Notes: a model not told the origin generated them from the letters alone. A stretch of DNA of 64,000 bases from Ectocarpus siliculosus (GCA_000310025.1 FN649752.1:1105970-1169969); one strand, 5' to 3'; shown: positions 11,212-23,405, counted from the stretch's first letter. A program made the numbers and translations.

Positions 11212-12121
11212 NNNNNNNNNNNNNNNNNNNNNNNNNNNNNNNNNNNNNNNNNNNNNNNNNNNNNNNNNNNNNNNNNNNNNNNNNNNNNNNNNNNNNNNNN
11301 NNNNNNNNNNNNNNNNNNNNNNNNNNNNNNNNNNNNNNNNNNNNNNNNNNNNNNNNNNNNNNNNNNNNNNNNNNNNNNNNNNNNNNNNNNNNNNNNNNNN
11401 NNNNNNNNNNNNNNNNNNNNNNNNNNNNNNNNNNNNNNNNNNNNNNNNNNNNNNNNNNNNNNNNNNNNNNNNNNNNNNNNNNNNNNNNNNNNNNNNNNNN
11501 NNNNNNNNNNNNNNNNNNNNNNNNNNNNNNNNNNNNNNNNNNNNNNNNNNNNNNNNNNNNNNNNNNNNNNNNNNNNNNNNNNNNNNNNNNNNNNNNNNNN
11601 NNNNNNNNNNNNNNNNNNNNNNNNNNNNNNNNNNNNNNNNNNNNNNNNNNNNNNNNNNNNNNNNNNNNNNNNNNNNNNNNNNNNNNNNNNNNNNNNNNNN
11701 NNNNNNNNNNNNNNNNNNNNNNNNNNNNNNNNNNNNNNNNNNNNNNNNNNNNNNNNNNNNNNNNNNNNNNNNNNNNNNNNNNNNNNNNNNNNNNNNNNNN
11801 NNNNNNNNNNNNNNNNNNNNNNNNNNNNNNNNNNNNNNNNNNNNNNNNNNNNNNNNNNNNNNNNNNNNNNNNNNNNNNNNNNNNNNNNNNNNNNNNNNNN
11901 NNNNNNNNNNNNNNNNNNNNNNNNNNNNNNNNNNNNNNNNNNNNNNNNNNNNNNNNNNNNNNNNNNNNNNNNNNNNNNNNNNNNNNNNNNNNNNNNNNNN
12001 NNNNNNNNNNNNNNNNNNNNNNNNNNNNNNNNNNNNNNNNNNNNNNNNNNNNNNNNNNNNNNNNNNNNNNNNNNNNNNNNNNNNNNNNNNNNNNNNNNNN
12101 NNNNNNNNNNNNNNNNNNNNN
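11212..12121. other. Assembly gap (910 N)
   Basis: A run of 910 undetermined bases inside the Helitron region. Frames spanning it are artefacts of reading through N. Confidence 1.
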
Positions 12122-13271
12122 GAAGCTATCGGCATTGCAACTGTCAGGGTCGACCGTGTCGCAACTGTTCACAGTATAGAGATCACCAGGCAGCAGGTGA
12201 AGGATATGTTCATTGATTGTGTCTATGGTGTCATTGGTAGAGGACAGTATTGCTCTCGACTTGAATGTGGTGGGGTCTGCATGTAGAATATCGGGGTAGA
12301 CGAAGTTGATCAATTCTTGGAATGATTCCGTATTCTCAATGACAAACGGATCAGGTGGCATTGCTGGGATGTCATGAATATATACTAAGGGCACGGCATC
12401 AATTCCGTCGTCGGTTGTGGTGTGTGGCTGGGCTCCGATACCAATATTGCGTACAAAGGCGGCGTAGGGAGCATCCTCGCGATCACGTTGGGAAATGGTC
12501 AGGCGCATTCTATGGACATACGGCCACAGTGGGCTTGAAATGATGGAAGCATCAACTCTTTCTGCCTGTCCGCCGTAAACGACGACGGGTCCTATTTGAC
12601 GCATGTCGCCACTGAGCAAAACAGTTTTGCCGCCCATTAGCAGGGTGTTCCCCATGAGGTCCTGTAGCGTAAGGTCAAGCGCCTCGACGGAAAATCGGTG
12701 GCTCATTGGAATTTCGTCCCAAACGATCAGATCACACTTCCGCAAAACTTGTGCTTACCAGTATTGAATATTACAGCCTCTTCCAAACAGACCTTATTTT
12801 TCGTCATGTTTGACGATACCCATGGCTCTAGCAGCGTCTTGGAATGTTTCATGAACGATTTCGTTGTGAGTCCTGAGTAATTCAAACGATCTTGCCGGTT
12901 TGTGGTGCAAAAGTTGGCGCAGATAGGACGTCCCCTTTATCTGGTGTAATAGCCGTAACACGCGCAACGTGCTTGTCTGAAGTGCGAGGTGTAACATAAT
13001 AGCCGAATGTGTCACGAAAATGCGTTCCTGTTTTCCGTGACTTTCGATCTTTGTTGACAAGGTACTTCTCTTTGTGGTCCAGGTACGTGAGGGAATCGAA
13101 GTCGGACTCGGTAGGTCTTCCAAAGTACAGCATGAGGTCGGATTTGGTCTGTTCGGCTTCCGACTTCTGTTCGGCACGTGTAAGAGTTTGATCGACAATG
13201 ACGATCGTGTACGGGTCTGGGCAGTAGAATTTCACTTCTCTTCGGCAGGCGACATATCGGGACGACGACAA
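12122..13271 (-). pseudogene. Helitron Rep-helicase remnant (PIF1-type helicase) with internal deletion
   Basis: Helitrons move by rolling-circle replication using a Rep nuclease fused to a PIF1-family helicase. On the minus strand I see, in order: a pre-helicase region with YFGRPTESDFDSLTY and HVARVTAITPDKGDV; then one frame over (near 12930) LLHHKPARSFELLRT and VHETFQDAARAMGIV, which are typical Helitron words; then VCLEEAV. About 30 codons later comes LIVWDEIPMSHR (motif II, DE) and LLSGDMRQIGPVV (motif III). About 200-250 residues normally lie between EEAV and motif II, including the Walker A GxGKT loop, and these are missing. The protein also has at least one frameshift and is cut by the N gap. 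The Rep nuclease and the element ends were not found. Confidence 0.85.
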
Positions 13272-13299
13272 TGCGTGCGTGTTCGGGGAGGTCTTCCAC

Positions 13300-13557
13300 T
13301 CGTCGTGTCCGCTGAACTTTCTTGTGCAGGTGCGTGAGTACTACGCGTGCGCGATCGTGTGCGGGGCCGGCTATGAACAGATTTTGATTGCGTAGAGGTC
13401 GAACTTGTTTCTAGTGAAGATCTTGCACTCGTCGTGTCTGCTGTACTTTCTTGTGCAGGTGCATGAGTACCACGCGTGCGCGATCGTGTGCGGGGCCGGC
13501 TATGAACAGATTTTGATTGCGTAGAGGTCGAACTTGTTTCTAGTGAAGATATTTTTT
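13300..13557. repeat. 129-bp tandem repeat, two units
   Basis: The word tcgtcgtgtc at 13300 recurs at 13429 and the intervening 129 bp is nearly identical. The minus-strand frame through it (to 13837) is Ser/Thr/Arg-rich and also carries an older duplication (MFHTRNPTGIRRRK and LYHTRTPKAIRRRQ). It abuts the Helitron remnant and may be element cargo. No function was recognised. Confidence 0.85.
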
Positions 13558-14030
13558 GACGGCGGCGAATAGCTTTGGGTGTTCGTGTGTGATATAATCG
13601 CATAATTCCAGCATCAGCAACAGTAACGGAACCGTAGCGGCTCGCATGCGCTCGGATATGTTGTACACGAGCTTCAAGCACATGAAACTCGGCAGTTGAA
13701 AAATCGGAAATCTTCAGATGTAAAGACAGGAAACGTTTACGACGGCGAATTCCAGTAGGGTTGCGTGTGTGGAACATGCGCAAAATAATAGCGTCGTGAG
13801 CAGTGACAGCACGGTGTATTTCCAGCTTGCAGCGCACACTGGGGAGCTTGGGAGGGGCGCGCGGGAAAGAGGGGCACGAGTGCCAAACGGGAAGGACGGG
13901 AGTGAGTATTCAACACGGAAGGAATAAAAGCACGAGGCTACGTTATACAGAAGAAAATTGGTATGCGTTATACAGAAGAAAAATTGGAAGAGAAAAAAAT
14001 GAGGGAAAAAGAACGACTCAGAGAGGAACT
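13558..14030. other. Unassigned stretch upstream of the Helitron remnant
   Basis: The open minus-strand frame ending near 13837 continues here. No family motif was seen on either strand. Confidence 0.35.
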
Positions 14031-14039
14031 AAAGAGTGA

Positions 14040-14700
14040 ACAATCAGGGAGATGCTCACGTCGATGCGGTCGTCGCCTTCCTAGACTTTCTCGATAAAAC
14101 GGAAAGCTTGGCCGCTGGCCAGCTTGAGCTTCGTGCCAAGGCAGTCCTCCCACTTGAGGTGGGTGTTGACGTAGGCTTCAAAGCGTGAGACAGCAGCGAT
14201 CGTGTAAAGGAAAAAGTGATGGGTGTGAGAAAATTGTGTGTGCATGGAAAATGATTGTGTGAACAAACTTAGTGTGAGGCACGATGATCGAAAAGGTTCA
14301 ATAATAGGCAGGAGAGGCTACCTGGAGAAGGATTGGGGACGAAACCCGTGGAGGTGCAAGACAGGCATAGAGGCTCATGCAAATGTGGAAGTCCAAAATG
14401 GTGTGGGAACGCGCATAGAACGAAAGGTTCACGGAGAGAAAAAGCCACAACACACACCGAGCAATAGAAAAACCAAAAAAGAAAAACCAAAGACACAACG
14501 CACCGACTTTGCCGGACTTCGTCTTCTCCGCCTGCGGGTTCGGGACTCCCAAGCACACGGCGCCGGGCTTGATGCCCGTTAGGCAGGTCACGCAGGGCGA
14601 CGGGATCGAGAGTACCGATATCTTATACTTGCAGCCCCGTGAGTAATTCTCACAGCCGCCGAACGTTGAACAGCGCCGGGTGACTTTATTTAGCTCCGTC
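14040..14700 (-). pseudogene. Possible exon fragments of an unidentified gene
   Basis: Two minus-strand segments look protein-coding. One (about 14700-14504) encodes a Cys-rich stretch (SIPSPCVTCLTGIKPGAVCL) ending at a plausible donor (GTGCGTTGTG, 14503). The other (about 14180-14098) encodes YVNTHLKWEDCLGTKLKL and AFRFIEK, then hits a stop. They could be two exons of one decayed gene separated by about 320 bp. No domain was recognised, and the coding nature is judged only from composition and the donor site. Confidence 0.28.
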
Positions 14701-15050
14701 ACACTCTGGGCGAACGCAATAACCCAACACCTCACCGAGAACGTAGTCGGACCCAGGCTTGCGCTTGGCGGCAGGAGACTAGTTGAAAATGTTGCGCGAT
14801 GACATGAAGCTTGCAGAGGTAAGAAAGATGCAGGCACTGGTAGAAGTGAGAGGTGTGGGGGAGAGCGCGACGTGCGAGCCCGTGGCCCGCCGTAGAGTTT
14901 TTTTAACGCCGTAGAGTTTTTCAGCAAAAATGTCCGAAGCAGCGAAAGGCCCAAATGAGTCCTGCCGGTCCATGAATCGAGTTTTAAATAACTCTCGTGC
15001 GATGAGAGATAGCAGACTGCGCAAGCTGCGACAAATCGTGAGCAGAAATA
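14701..15050. other. Unassigned stretch, no gene seen
   Basis: A short duplicated phrase (gccgtagagttttt, near 14889 and 14910) is the only structure noted before the satellite array begins. Confidence 0.4.
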
Positions 15051-15056
15051 TGTTTG

Positions 15057-16015
15057 GGGCTCCAGAGCGCCAAGTATATATTTGTGTTCTGAGACGAAGA
15101 GACTTGAAAGAAATCGTTCGTTCCTTTATTCCTTTATTGGATGCCAGGACACATAGATAGATAGGTAGAGAACGAACCGAAAGCAGACAGAATGCTGGGC
15201 GTGCAGAAATGAGGTGCAGACAGACGGAGAGCGAAGAGAACGAACCGAGAGCAGACAGAGAGCTGGTCTGCAGAGGGAATGAGACAGACGGAGAGCGAAG
15301 AGAACCCCGAGAGCAGACAGAGTGCTGGTCTATATATTTGTGTTCCGAGACGAAGAGACCTGAAAGAAATCGTTTGTTCCTTTATTCCTTTATTGGATGC
15401 GAGGACACATAGAGAACGAACCGAAAGTAGACAGAATGCTGGGCGTGCAGAAATGAGCTGCAGACAGACGGAGAGCGAAGAGAACGAACCGAGAGCAGGC
15501 AGAGTGCTGGTCTATATATTTGTGTTCCGAGACGAAGAGACTTGAAAGAAATCGTTCGTTCCTTTATTCCTTTATTGGATGCCAGGACACATAGATAGAT
15601 AGGTAGAGAACGAACCGAAAGCAGACAGAATGCTGGGCGTGCAGAAATGAGGTGCAGACAGACGGAGAGCGAAGAGAACGAACCGAGAGCAGACAGAGAG
15701 CTGGTCTGCAGAGGGAATGAGACAGACGGAGAGCGAAGAGAACCCCGAGAGCAGACAGAGTGCTGGTCTATATATTTGTGTTCCGAGACGAAGAGACCTG
15801 AAAGAAATCGTTTGTTCCTTTATTCCTTTATTGGATGCGAGGACACATAGAGAACGAACCGAAAGCAGACAGAATGCTGGGCGTGCAGAAATGAGCTGCA
15901 GACAGACGGAGAGCGAAGAGAACGAACCGAGAGCAGACAGAGTGCTGGTCTATATATTTGTGTTCCGAGACGAAGAGACTTGAAAGACATCGTTCGTTCC
16001 TTTATTCCTTTATTA
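15057..16015. repeat. Satellite with 438-bp higher-order period, left part
   Basis: Identical 67-residue frames begin at 15209 and 15647, giving a period of 438 bp. Within each unit, shorter subrepeats recur: cagacagacggagagcgaagagaacgaaccgagagc and gaaatcgttcgttcctttattcctttattggatgc. The array is interrupted at 16016 and resumes at 16855. Confidence 0.92.
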
Positions 16016-16854
16016 GGGTGTTTGCGGACTGGTTTCGATTTCAGTCTTGAAAGTTCGATGGAGACCATATTTTGACTTGAAAAATACGTTGCAAGTCGCC
16101 CCGAGCGCCGAAGACCGCCGGATCTTCAGGAATTTGGACTTTTTCTTTATGCAATTGCCCCCAAAGACCACAGAAAAGTTGAATTCAGTCTTGCTCATTT
16201 TGGTCTTTGTAGGAACAGTTGCTGGTTGGCCGAGCGCCCCGTGACGGAGACGCCGTGGGCCTCATGCGGCAGGTGAAGGGTGAAAAGAGGCCCGGCGCCG
16301 TTTGCGCACACGCACTTGCTCCTTGTGGCGTAGCACCTCACGACACAACAAACGCACGTGGTGGTGGCGAATCCAAAAGGTTCCGTGGCGATCGGCTTCT
16401 ACAATTGCGTGATCTGATGATGAGTGAGAGTAGTGCGATGTGGCCTGTGCCCGCCGGCAAACAAATAAATGTCGCAAGGAGACACAGCATGCACGGTGTT
16501 TACAGCAGCAGCAATCGTTGTTGTTGTGGGTGTTGCCTCATTCTTTTGGCGCAACAGACGAGTCTACTACAGCTAGCAAAAATAGAGCGCACAAATAAAT
16601 AGCAGATCATCATCTCTGTCTGTCCGGTGGCTCGGTGGCTCATCGTAGCGTGTACATACCTACTACGTGCTGTGTTCGGCAGAGAGCTCTGCACGGACGG
16701 GCGAAGCAAGCGTGAGGTTCCTCCGTGCAGCATGTTGGAACGTGAGCAGGAAAAAAAGGGTAAACGGTACGATTTCGTGACGTCACATCGCATAAATGGT
16801 TGAAAAAATACGAAAGACCAAGACCAAATAGAAATTCGATCTTCGCAAACACCG
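16016..16854. mobile_element. MITE-like DNA transposon inserted in the satellite
   Basis: The satellite word cctttattggatg is split here. The insert begins GGGTGTTTGCG and ends CGCAAACACCG, inverted copies of each other, with weaker inverted similarity for about 35 bp inward (cgatttcagtcttg against its inverse). The flanks (cctttatta on the left, tattattgg on the right) allow a TA or TTA target duplication, as in Tc1/mariner or PIF/Harbinger elements. The 0.84-kb interior has no transposase-like frame, so it would be non-autonomous. Confidence 0.7.
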
Positions 16855-17290
16855 TATTATTGGATGCGAGGACACATAGATAGATAGGTAGAGAACGAAC
16901 CGAAAGCAGACAGAATGCTGGGCGTGCAGAAATGAGCTGCAGACAGACGGAGAGCGAAGAGAACGAACCGAGAGCAGACAGAGTGCTGGTCTATATATTT
17001 GTGTTCCGAGACGAAGAGACTTGAAAGAAATCGTTCGTTCCTTTATTCCTTTATTGGATGCGAGGACACATAGATAGATAGGTAGAGAACGAACCGAAAG
17101 CAGACAGAATGCTGGGCGTGCAGAAACGAGGTGCAGACAGACGGAGAGCGAGGAGAACGAACCGAGAGCAGACAGAGTGCTGGTCTGCAGAGGGAATGAG
17201 AAAGACGGAGAGCGAAGAGAAAACCGAGAGCAGACAGGGTGCTCCACACGCAGCCCTCCACACGTGATCGAGAAACGGCGGAGCGGAAAC
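16855..17290. repeat. Satellite, right part (continues after the insertion)
   Basis: Units of the 15057-16015 array resume at attggatgcgaggacacatag and carry the same agcagacagaatgctgggcgtgcag words. They end near the ctccacacgcagccctccac motif. Confidence 0.9.
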
Positions 17291-17452
17291 ATCCCCCGAG
17301 AAGGGGAAAGACAGAACTCTAAATAAAAGTGAAATATGATGGGAGAAATGCTGGTCTGTCAGGGCTCGAGAAAACCGATCTTTGAACGGAGAGCGGCCCG
17401 CTGGAAATGCGAAATACTCGAAAGTTACGCCGAACACAACTGATAGAACTGT

Positions 17453-18104
17453 TACTGCAAAGCGACTAGGTATCGAGTTGACTGGTACATGCATGCTTGT
17501 ACGGGATGTTCGATGTCGAAGGGAATCGCTCATGAAACAAAAAATGCAGATCAGACAAGATGTTGGGCAGAGTTTTTGTTGACCTGGGGGGACGGGAGGA
17601 CGTTGCGTCCGTAGGGGGTAAACATTGATTGCCCCATGATAGTGAAGGATGATTTCACAAGACGTACATGGATGTATTTCCTGAAAAGTAAATCAGACGC
17701 TGCGGGTGCTTTCCGGAGTTTCCTTGCAAGTGTGCGTTCTGATGGTATCCCATCATTGGTTGAGATATTGTTAGATCTGAAAAATGGGGGGGAGTTTTTC
17801 GGAGGAGAATTTGCGTCCGTGTGCAACGAGCTCTTGTTCAACCCAGCTTACAGTTCCCAATACAACGGTGTTGCAGAGCGCGGTTCGGAATTTATTGAGG
17901 CGGCGGCAATGGCTGCTCGTATTCAGGCAGAAAAATTGTTTGGGCATGTATGTGCAATTACCTAAGACTGATAGACTATGGGCTGAGGCGATGCACTGGG
18001 CTTGCGAAGCAATTAACCACACAGCTTGTTCCGCTACCCCGACAGTAAATCACCGTATGAGATGTGGCATGGTGAAGCTAGTTATGCTAAGCCGCATCCG
18101 TTAT
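17453..18104 (+). pseudogene. Copia fragment: zinc motif and integrase core
   Basis: Nucleotide-level copy of the Copia integrase region at 26480-27125. It encodes the zinc-binding tail (HACTGCSMSK reading, frame broken), MIVKDDFTRRTWMYFLKSKS with the first catalytic Asp, a damaged second-Asp region (LDLKNGGEFF instead of RSDNGG, so the Asp is lost through small insertions), and the ERGSEFIE third motif. Several 1-3 nt indels shift the frame. It joins unrelated DNA at both ends. The right-hand junction, gatagcaactcgacgagt, recurs near 57016, so the breakpoint sits at another dispersed repeat. Confidence 0.88.
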
Positions 18105-20095
18105 TGTGATAGCAACTCGACGAGTATCGTCGCGTTGCCTGTCTGAAGCTTTCCAGTTTTTTAGCCGTTAATGAAGTCGCGGGCGCACACCGCGACACGC
18201 TAGCCCACCGAGCACGACAAAGAGCTCCATACACAAGTATATGACATGAGATATCACACCCCCTGAACAATGTTAAATTTTCAAAGAAAGCTCGATTACT
18301 CCACAACAGCTAGCTGATATCGTGGCCGGGCGGCGTTGGCACCGATAGCTTTCCGACACAATCCTATCGTTTGACATGATCCTCGTCGTCGTGGACTAAC
18401 ATTATTAGCTGTGAATATTGATGATGCGATATAATATTATGTCACCTACTACTACTGCCGGTACATGCCATGCATAAGAACAACGAGCACCCTCCATACG
18501 CCAGTAAGTAACTCGAAACCTCTCATTACCCATCCATGAAGAAGTCGTTTTATGCACAAATAGTTAAAAAAAAAAAAAGTGCTGAAAAAACTATCCATGG
18601 ACGAACCCAGCAGTGCCGTTGTTGTTGTTTGCACTTCACAATTAATTACAAAAAAAAGTTCGTTTTTTTCTTTTTCCGATTATTCTATGGCTGGATATGA
18701 TGCTACGATGTATGTATCTGGTTTAGCTGTGGTTGAGCTTCAGGGATATAGGGTCTACGGCAGCATATTCTATGCGAAGAGTTAACGCCTTCCTCGCGTA
18801 ACGATGCGCATCTCCCATGGCAAGCAGAATGGATGACGTCATCATGACGCTATTTCTTGTGACTACAAGTTCAAGTTCGCCCGGGCGTTGTTGTTGTTCT
18901 TGCCGGAGAAAGAGACTAAACTTCTACTACGTACTAGTCCGTGCATGTATCAGGCTACTGCATGTGAGGTAGTGGGTGCTGCCCTTGCTGTTTGCTGCGG
19001 TACATGGAAAGCTTCCAGTGGGTCAGAGCGGCAAGGGGGTCTTGTTTCTTCACTTGTTTCTATTATTAGCTCTGCTCTCCTCTACTTCTTCTTTGTTTCC
19101 TGTGGCTGGCGGTCTCTCTTTTGTTATCGCCCTTCGTTCTTGCTTGCAAGAAACTGTGAGGATGTAAAATGGCAGAGTCTGACTGTTTCTTAGGGTCCCC
19201 CGCCCACCCACGACCCACCTGTCGGCATGATTCATTCGTGGTCTCCAATATTTTCAGCGGTAGTGGTCTATTACAGGACATGCGCTGCTACTGCTGCGTC
19301 CATGGGTGGGTGCACAACAGAAGAGCTCCGGGGACTGACTGGTGGTCTTCTGACCTGATCGCAGAGAGAGGTTCCTGCCACTACCACAAATCGACTCTTA
19401 TGAAATGTCCATGACGGGGAACGCGTCCTACGCATCTTCTCTTTTTTTTTTCCCTCTCTCCCGTCCGGTTCTTTCGTTTCGGAGAGGAAGCCTACCGTGA
19501 AATGCGCATCTTCTGGGGTCCGCATTCATTTAGTCCCGGCCATTCGGGTGTGACGTGCGCACTACATGTATGTAAACGAAAAGAACAGATCAACGAGATG
19601 ATTCTTGAAAGTATGGAGTCCCTCGCCACAAAAAAGTGCACGCGCATGGATGGGCGTAGTGAGATATGCCGGTCGAAGACTGACGTTTTTTTCGGGTGTG
19701 CGTGAGGTCGCCTCTAATATTGGTTTGCTCATTTTTTGCTTCATTGTCCAGTCTATAGTTACTACCTCGCATAGCGTATTGAAGCGAGCGGAGGGTCCTA
19801 GACTAATCTGTCGTTGACTTGCGGACCCTTCTTCGGGCCTGTGACCACGGCGGGAATCGACCGCGTCAAGTTAAAGTGTCAGACTTATCATACATAATAA
19901 TACGAACAGACGAAGAAGGTACAAGAAGGTACTGGGTAGAGAGAACAGAACTGTTTTCTTGGTGGCGAAGCGGACCCTCTTTATTTAGTGTGACTCTCCA
20001 ACTGCTGTTCGTGGATGGCGACGACATGGCGACACAGACAGACAGAATCTAGGGTTTGACGTCGGTCTTATCCGCCGTAGGAGGTGGAAGCTATA
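18105..20095. other. Unassigned stretch, no gene seen
   Basis: No frame resembles a known family. The block 18111-18150 recurs at 57016-57055 (caactcgacgagtatcgtcg). The block 19833-19965 matches the inverse of about 62640-62740, including gggaatcgaccgcgtc and ggtactgggtagagag. These look like pieces of dispersed repeats rather than genes. Confidence 0.5.
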
Positions 20096-20099
20096 CTCA

Positions 20100-22985
20100 A
20101 AGTCGGGGAGGGGTCGTGATTTGCAATTCCCTACGGAACCGTACTTGAGGCGCCATGAGATTTGCACTGCCGTAGCCGAGGTTATTTGTCGGCAGGGAAA
20201 CATACAAACAAAATCTTCGGCGGACCGGACCCTCTTTTTTTCAACTGGCCAACTGTTGGTTGGATGGCGAGACAAATTTCCGGTCTTCTTGTCCGTCACA
20301 GGAGGCCGAAGCTGATGCTCAAACTCGGGGAGGGGTCATGGTTTGCGAGTCCCTACCGAACCGTACTCGCTCGGGGCACCACGTCATGGGCATGACAAGA
20401 AAAACATCCCCCCAACGAAAACTGCTGAAATTCATGGATGGGTGGGTGAGTGGGGGACCCCAAAACAATGAAACAGTCGCAGGGTTCGCGTTGTTCTGGG
20501 ACTCTACCGGCGAAAAACACCGTCGACCCTCTGAACCGCTGGAAGCTGTCACACAGCACTGCATGTGTGGCGAACCGTAGGGGCCATGCGCATTGCTTGA
20601 CGGAAAAAGGCGGCGCCCATTGCCTCACATGCAGCAACCGCGTACACGGGTAGCCTCCTACTCAGCAAGACGCAAAACGATTGCCGTTGACGTTCGATGT
20701 TATTGGGGACCCTAACGGCGAAAATGCAACAGAGAGATGCAACAGAGAGAGAGAGACGTAGACTAAAGGAAGGGAGACTCGAGAAGACAAGGCATGAACT
20801 CTCGTCGAGAAGACACTCACTCTCATCCCTCTGTCCACCGCAGGCTTGAACACGTGTAACGAACGGCGACATCCGATGTGCGCTCAGCAACAACAAACAC
20901 GACGACAAAAGAAAAATAGTCGTCATTTCCGAACTGCTGTGGAGATACTGTAAGTTGGTGGAGACTTTCTTTCTTTTCTGGTATGAATTGGCAACAAAGA
21001 ACAACACGACTATCTGTCTGTGTAGACTAGACCCACGACGGACGAACTATTATCTCAATGCGCTTGCCGTCGCGATAGATGCGCACCGCTACCGCTATAC
21101 GAACGAGCAGACTGTTGTCAAACCTGACTACGATAACCGTACGACCATTGCAGCACATTCCGACAATAACAGCAGAAACCGCAGCAGCAGCCGCATGTGT
21201 ACAATGGTCACTCAAGAACAAACAAACGCAAAAAAAAACAAAATGTGGTGCGCACAGCACGCAGGACCCTTTTTCGCTGTTCAACCGGCCGTTTCCATGG
21301 GGAAACAGGCAAGGAACAGTCAAGGCCGACTCTTGCCGGCCACAGGAGGCGGAAGCCGCTCAAACTCGGGGACGGCTCATGACTTGCGATTCCACACCGA
21401 ACCATACTCGAGGCGCCACGAGATTTGCACTGTAGCTGCTCTAGATCAGCATTTTAGACCGGGTCGGGCAGGGGTGGGGCATGCGAATGAAACTTCCACG
21501 GATATTGAACGATGAGACTGAAGCGAAAGTTTCAAAATTCCCCCAAGCCTTGGACGTGTCGGCGGGCATGGTACAATAGGATGTGGTGGTGTGTTGACAA
21601 GTGGAATGGACGGGGTCCGAGTAAAAAGTCCGGGGCCCAGTCATGAACATGGCAAGAAAACACCCCTCCCTCCCAACAAAAATTAATGGTGGGCGGGTGG
21701 CTGTGGGGGACCCCAACAAACAAAGCATGAAAAATGAAAAAAGAATATCAAAGACAAGGGAGCCAGGCGCGACAGGCTTGAGGGAGGAGGCAAAAGAAGC
21801 ATAGAAAACCCACCGTGGTCGTCGCTCGCTCTGGGCCGCTGGAGCATGTCACATAGCACTGCATGTCCAGCATTATAGGTAGGGCCCCAAGTCCATTGCT
21901 TGACAAGAAACAGGTAGCGCACATCGCCTCTCATGCAGCAGCCGGTGCACGGGTAGTCTCTTACTCAGCAAAATGCAAAACCACTGCGGTTGACGTAGTT
22001 CGATATTGTTCGGACCCCACCGGCGAAAGGCGAGAGAGAGACAGGTAGACTAAAAGAAGAGAGCGGAGAGAAGACAAGGCATTCACTCTCGAGAAGAAGT
22101 CACTCACTCTCGTCCCTTTGGCCCACCGCATCAGGCTTGTCAGACATCTGTACCGAACGGCGGTATCCGAAGTGGGCTCAGCAACAACAAACACAACAAT
22201 CACAAGTCGCCGAGTTGGAACTAGACTAGAGTAGTGCGGACTTTCATCCTTCTGTGACGAAGTGAGAACAAAAAGCATGACTACACGGACGAACTAGTCC
22301 GTCCGTCCGCGATAGATGTGCACCGCTGCACAGAGCAGCAGACTATTGGTTGTCATCCCTCACTTTCTGTTGTAAATAAGCTTGTGCTGCCATCTACCTT
22401 ATCGCTCAAGTTACGACTGACTACGCAGCAGACTCAAAGAGCATCAACACCCTTATTCGATGTATGCCACCCATGCATATGCACGCTTAGACTAATACGA
22501 TGCATACCACACATGCATATATATGCAGCAAGAGAGAAAAAAAGGCCTGTCGTTGTCTGTCTCAACTGTTGTGCTGCTGTTGCTTTTCATGTATAACGAC
22601 ACAACAGGCGACAAAGTAAGTGACGCGCATCGCCTACTGCGCGACGCGTGCACCCCAAAGCGACAGACACGATAGCCTTCAACCTTGTCTGAAGCAATTC
22701 AGCAACAGCGGCATGGTCACTCAGAAAGAAAAAAAAAAAATGTGGCGCGCAGCACGCAGGACCCTCTTTCGCTGTTCAACCGACCGTTTCCATGGCGAAA
22801 CAGACAAGGAACAGTCCAGGCCGAGTCGTGTCGGCCACAGCAGGCGGAAGCTGCTGAAACTCGGGGAGGGGTAATGGTTTGCGATTGCGCACCGAACCAT
22901 ACTTCGGGCGCCACGAGATTTACACTGCAGCTCGAGATCGGCATTTGAGACAGGGTCGGGCAAGGGGTGGGCTATGCGAATAAAA
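20100..22985. repeat. R1 repeat family: one partial and two longer tandem copies
   Basis: A unit of about 1.25-1.35 kb recurs here (starts near 20395 and 21646, with a 3' part at 20100-20390) and again at 57.1-59.7 kb and 61.9-62.6 kb. Conserved landmarks in order are: gtgggggaccccaa; cacatgcagca...gggtagcctc; gcgctcagcaacaacaaac; cggacgaactattatctcaa; gcaggaccctctttcgctg; and ggtttgcgattccctaccga. Frames in it are short and differ between copies, so it is probably a non-coding mobile or segmentally duplicated unit. Confidence 0.82.
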
Positions 22986-23042
22986 GTTCCACCCACCCAC
23001 CAACGGATATTGAAATATGAGACTGAAGCTAAAGCTTCAGAA

Positions 23043-23405
23043 TTGAAACCGACGTACTGTAGGTTGCAGCGCCCGTCTAAGCTGCTATCGAAGGTTCAGG
23101 CTTTTTTGATGTCGGTCCTTCGAGAGACCACCCGCGTGATTGTCAGAGAGTACTTACGAGGATTGGAACTATTTATTCAGTAAACGAGGAATGAATGTGG
23201 CATGGGAAGCGTTGCCGTCACAACTCCCTCCGCCGCAACCGTCTCTCTTGCCGATAGAGGGTGCAGAGGAGGGAGGGGAGGAACGTGACGACCATGTAGA
23301 AGCTAAGGTATGGCCGCTATTAGAAAGAGGAGTTGCCCACATTCTTTTGCGACGTGATGTAGCAGTCTCTGGTGGAGCAATCGATGAGGTTGGCAGTGTT
23401 GATGC
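23043..23405 (+). pseudogene. Copia fragment: integrase C-terminal tail
   Basis: This matches 27130-27475 of the plus-strand Copia element: the KPTYCRLQRPSKLL region, then the acidic GEERDD linker and the ILLRRDV stretch. It has several frameshifts. The fragment is interrupted at GATGC (23401-23405) by the LTR mini-element and resumes at the duplicated GATGC (24449-24453). Confidence 0.85.

Noticed and set aside
10853-12745. A 630-residue minus-strand frame across the N gap
   Set aside because: The frame reads through 910 N, and only the part right of the gap is supported as Helitron helicase.
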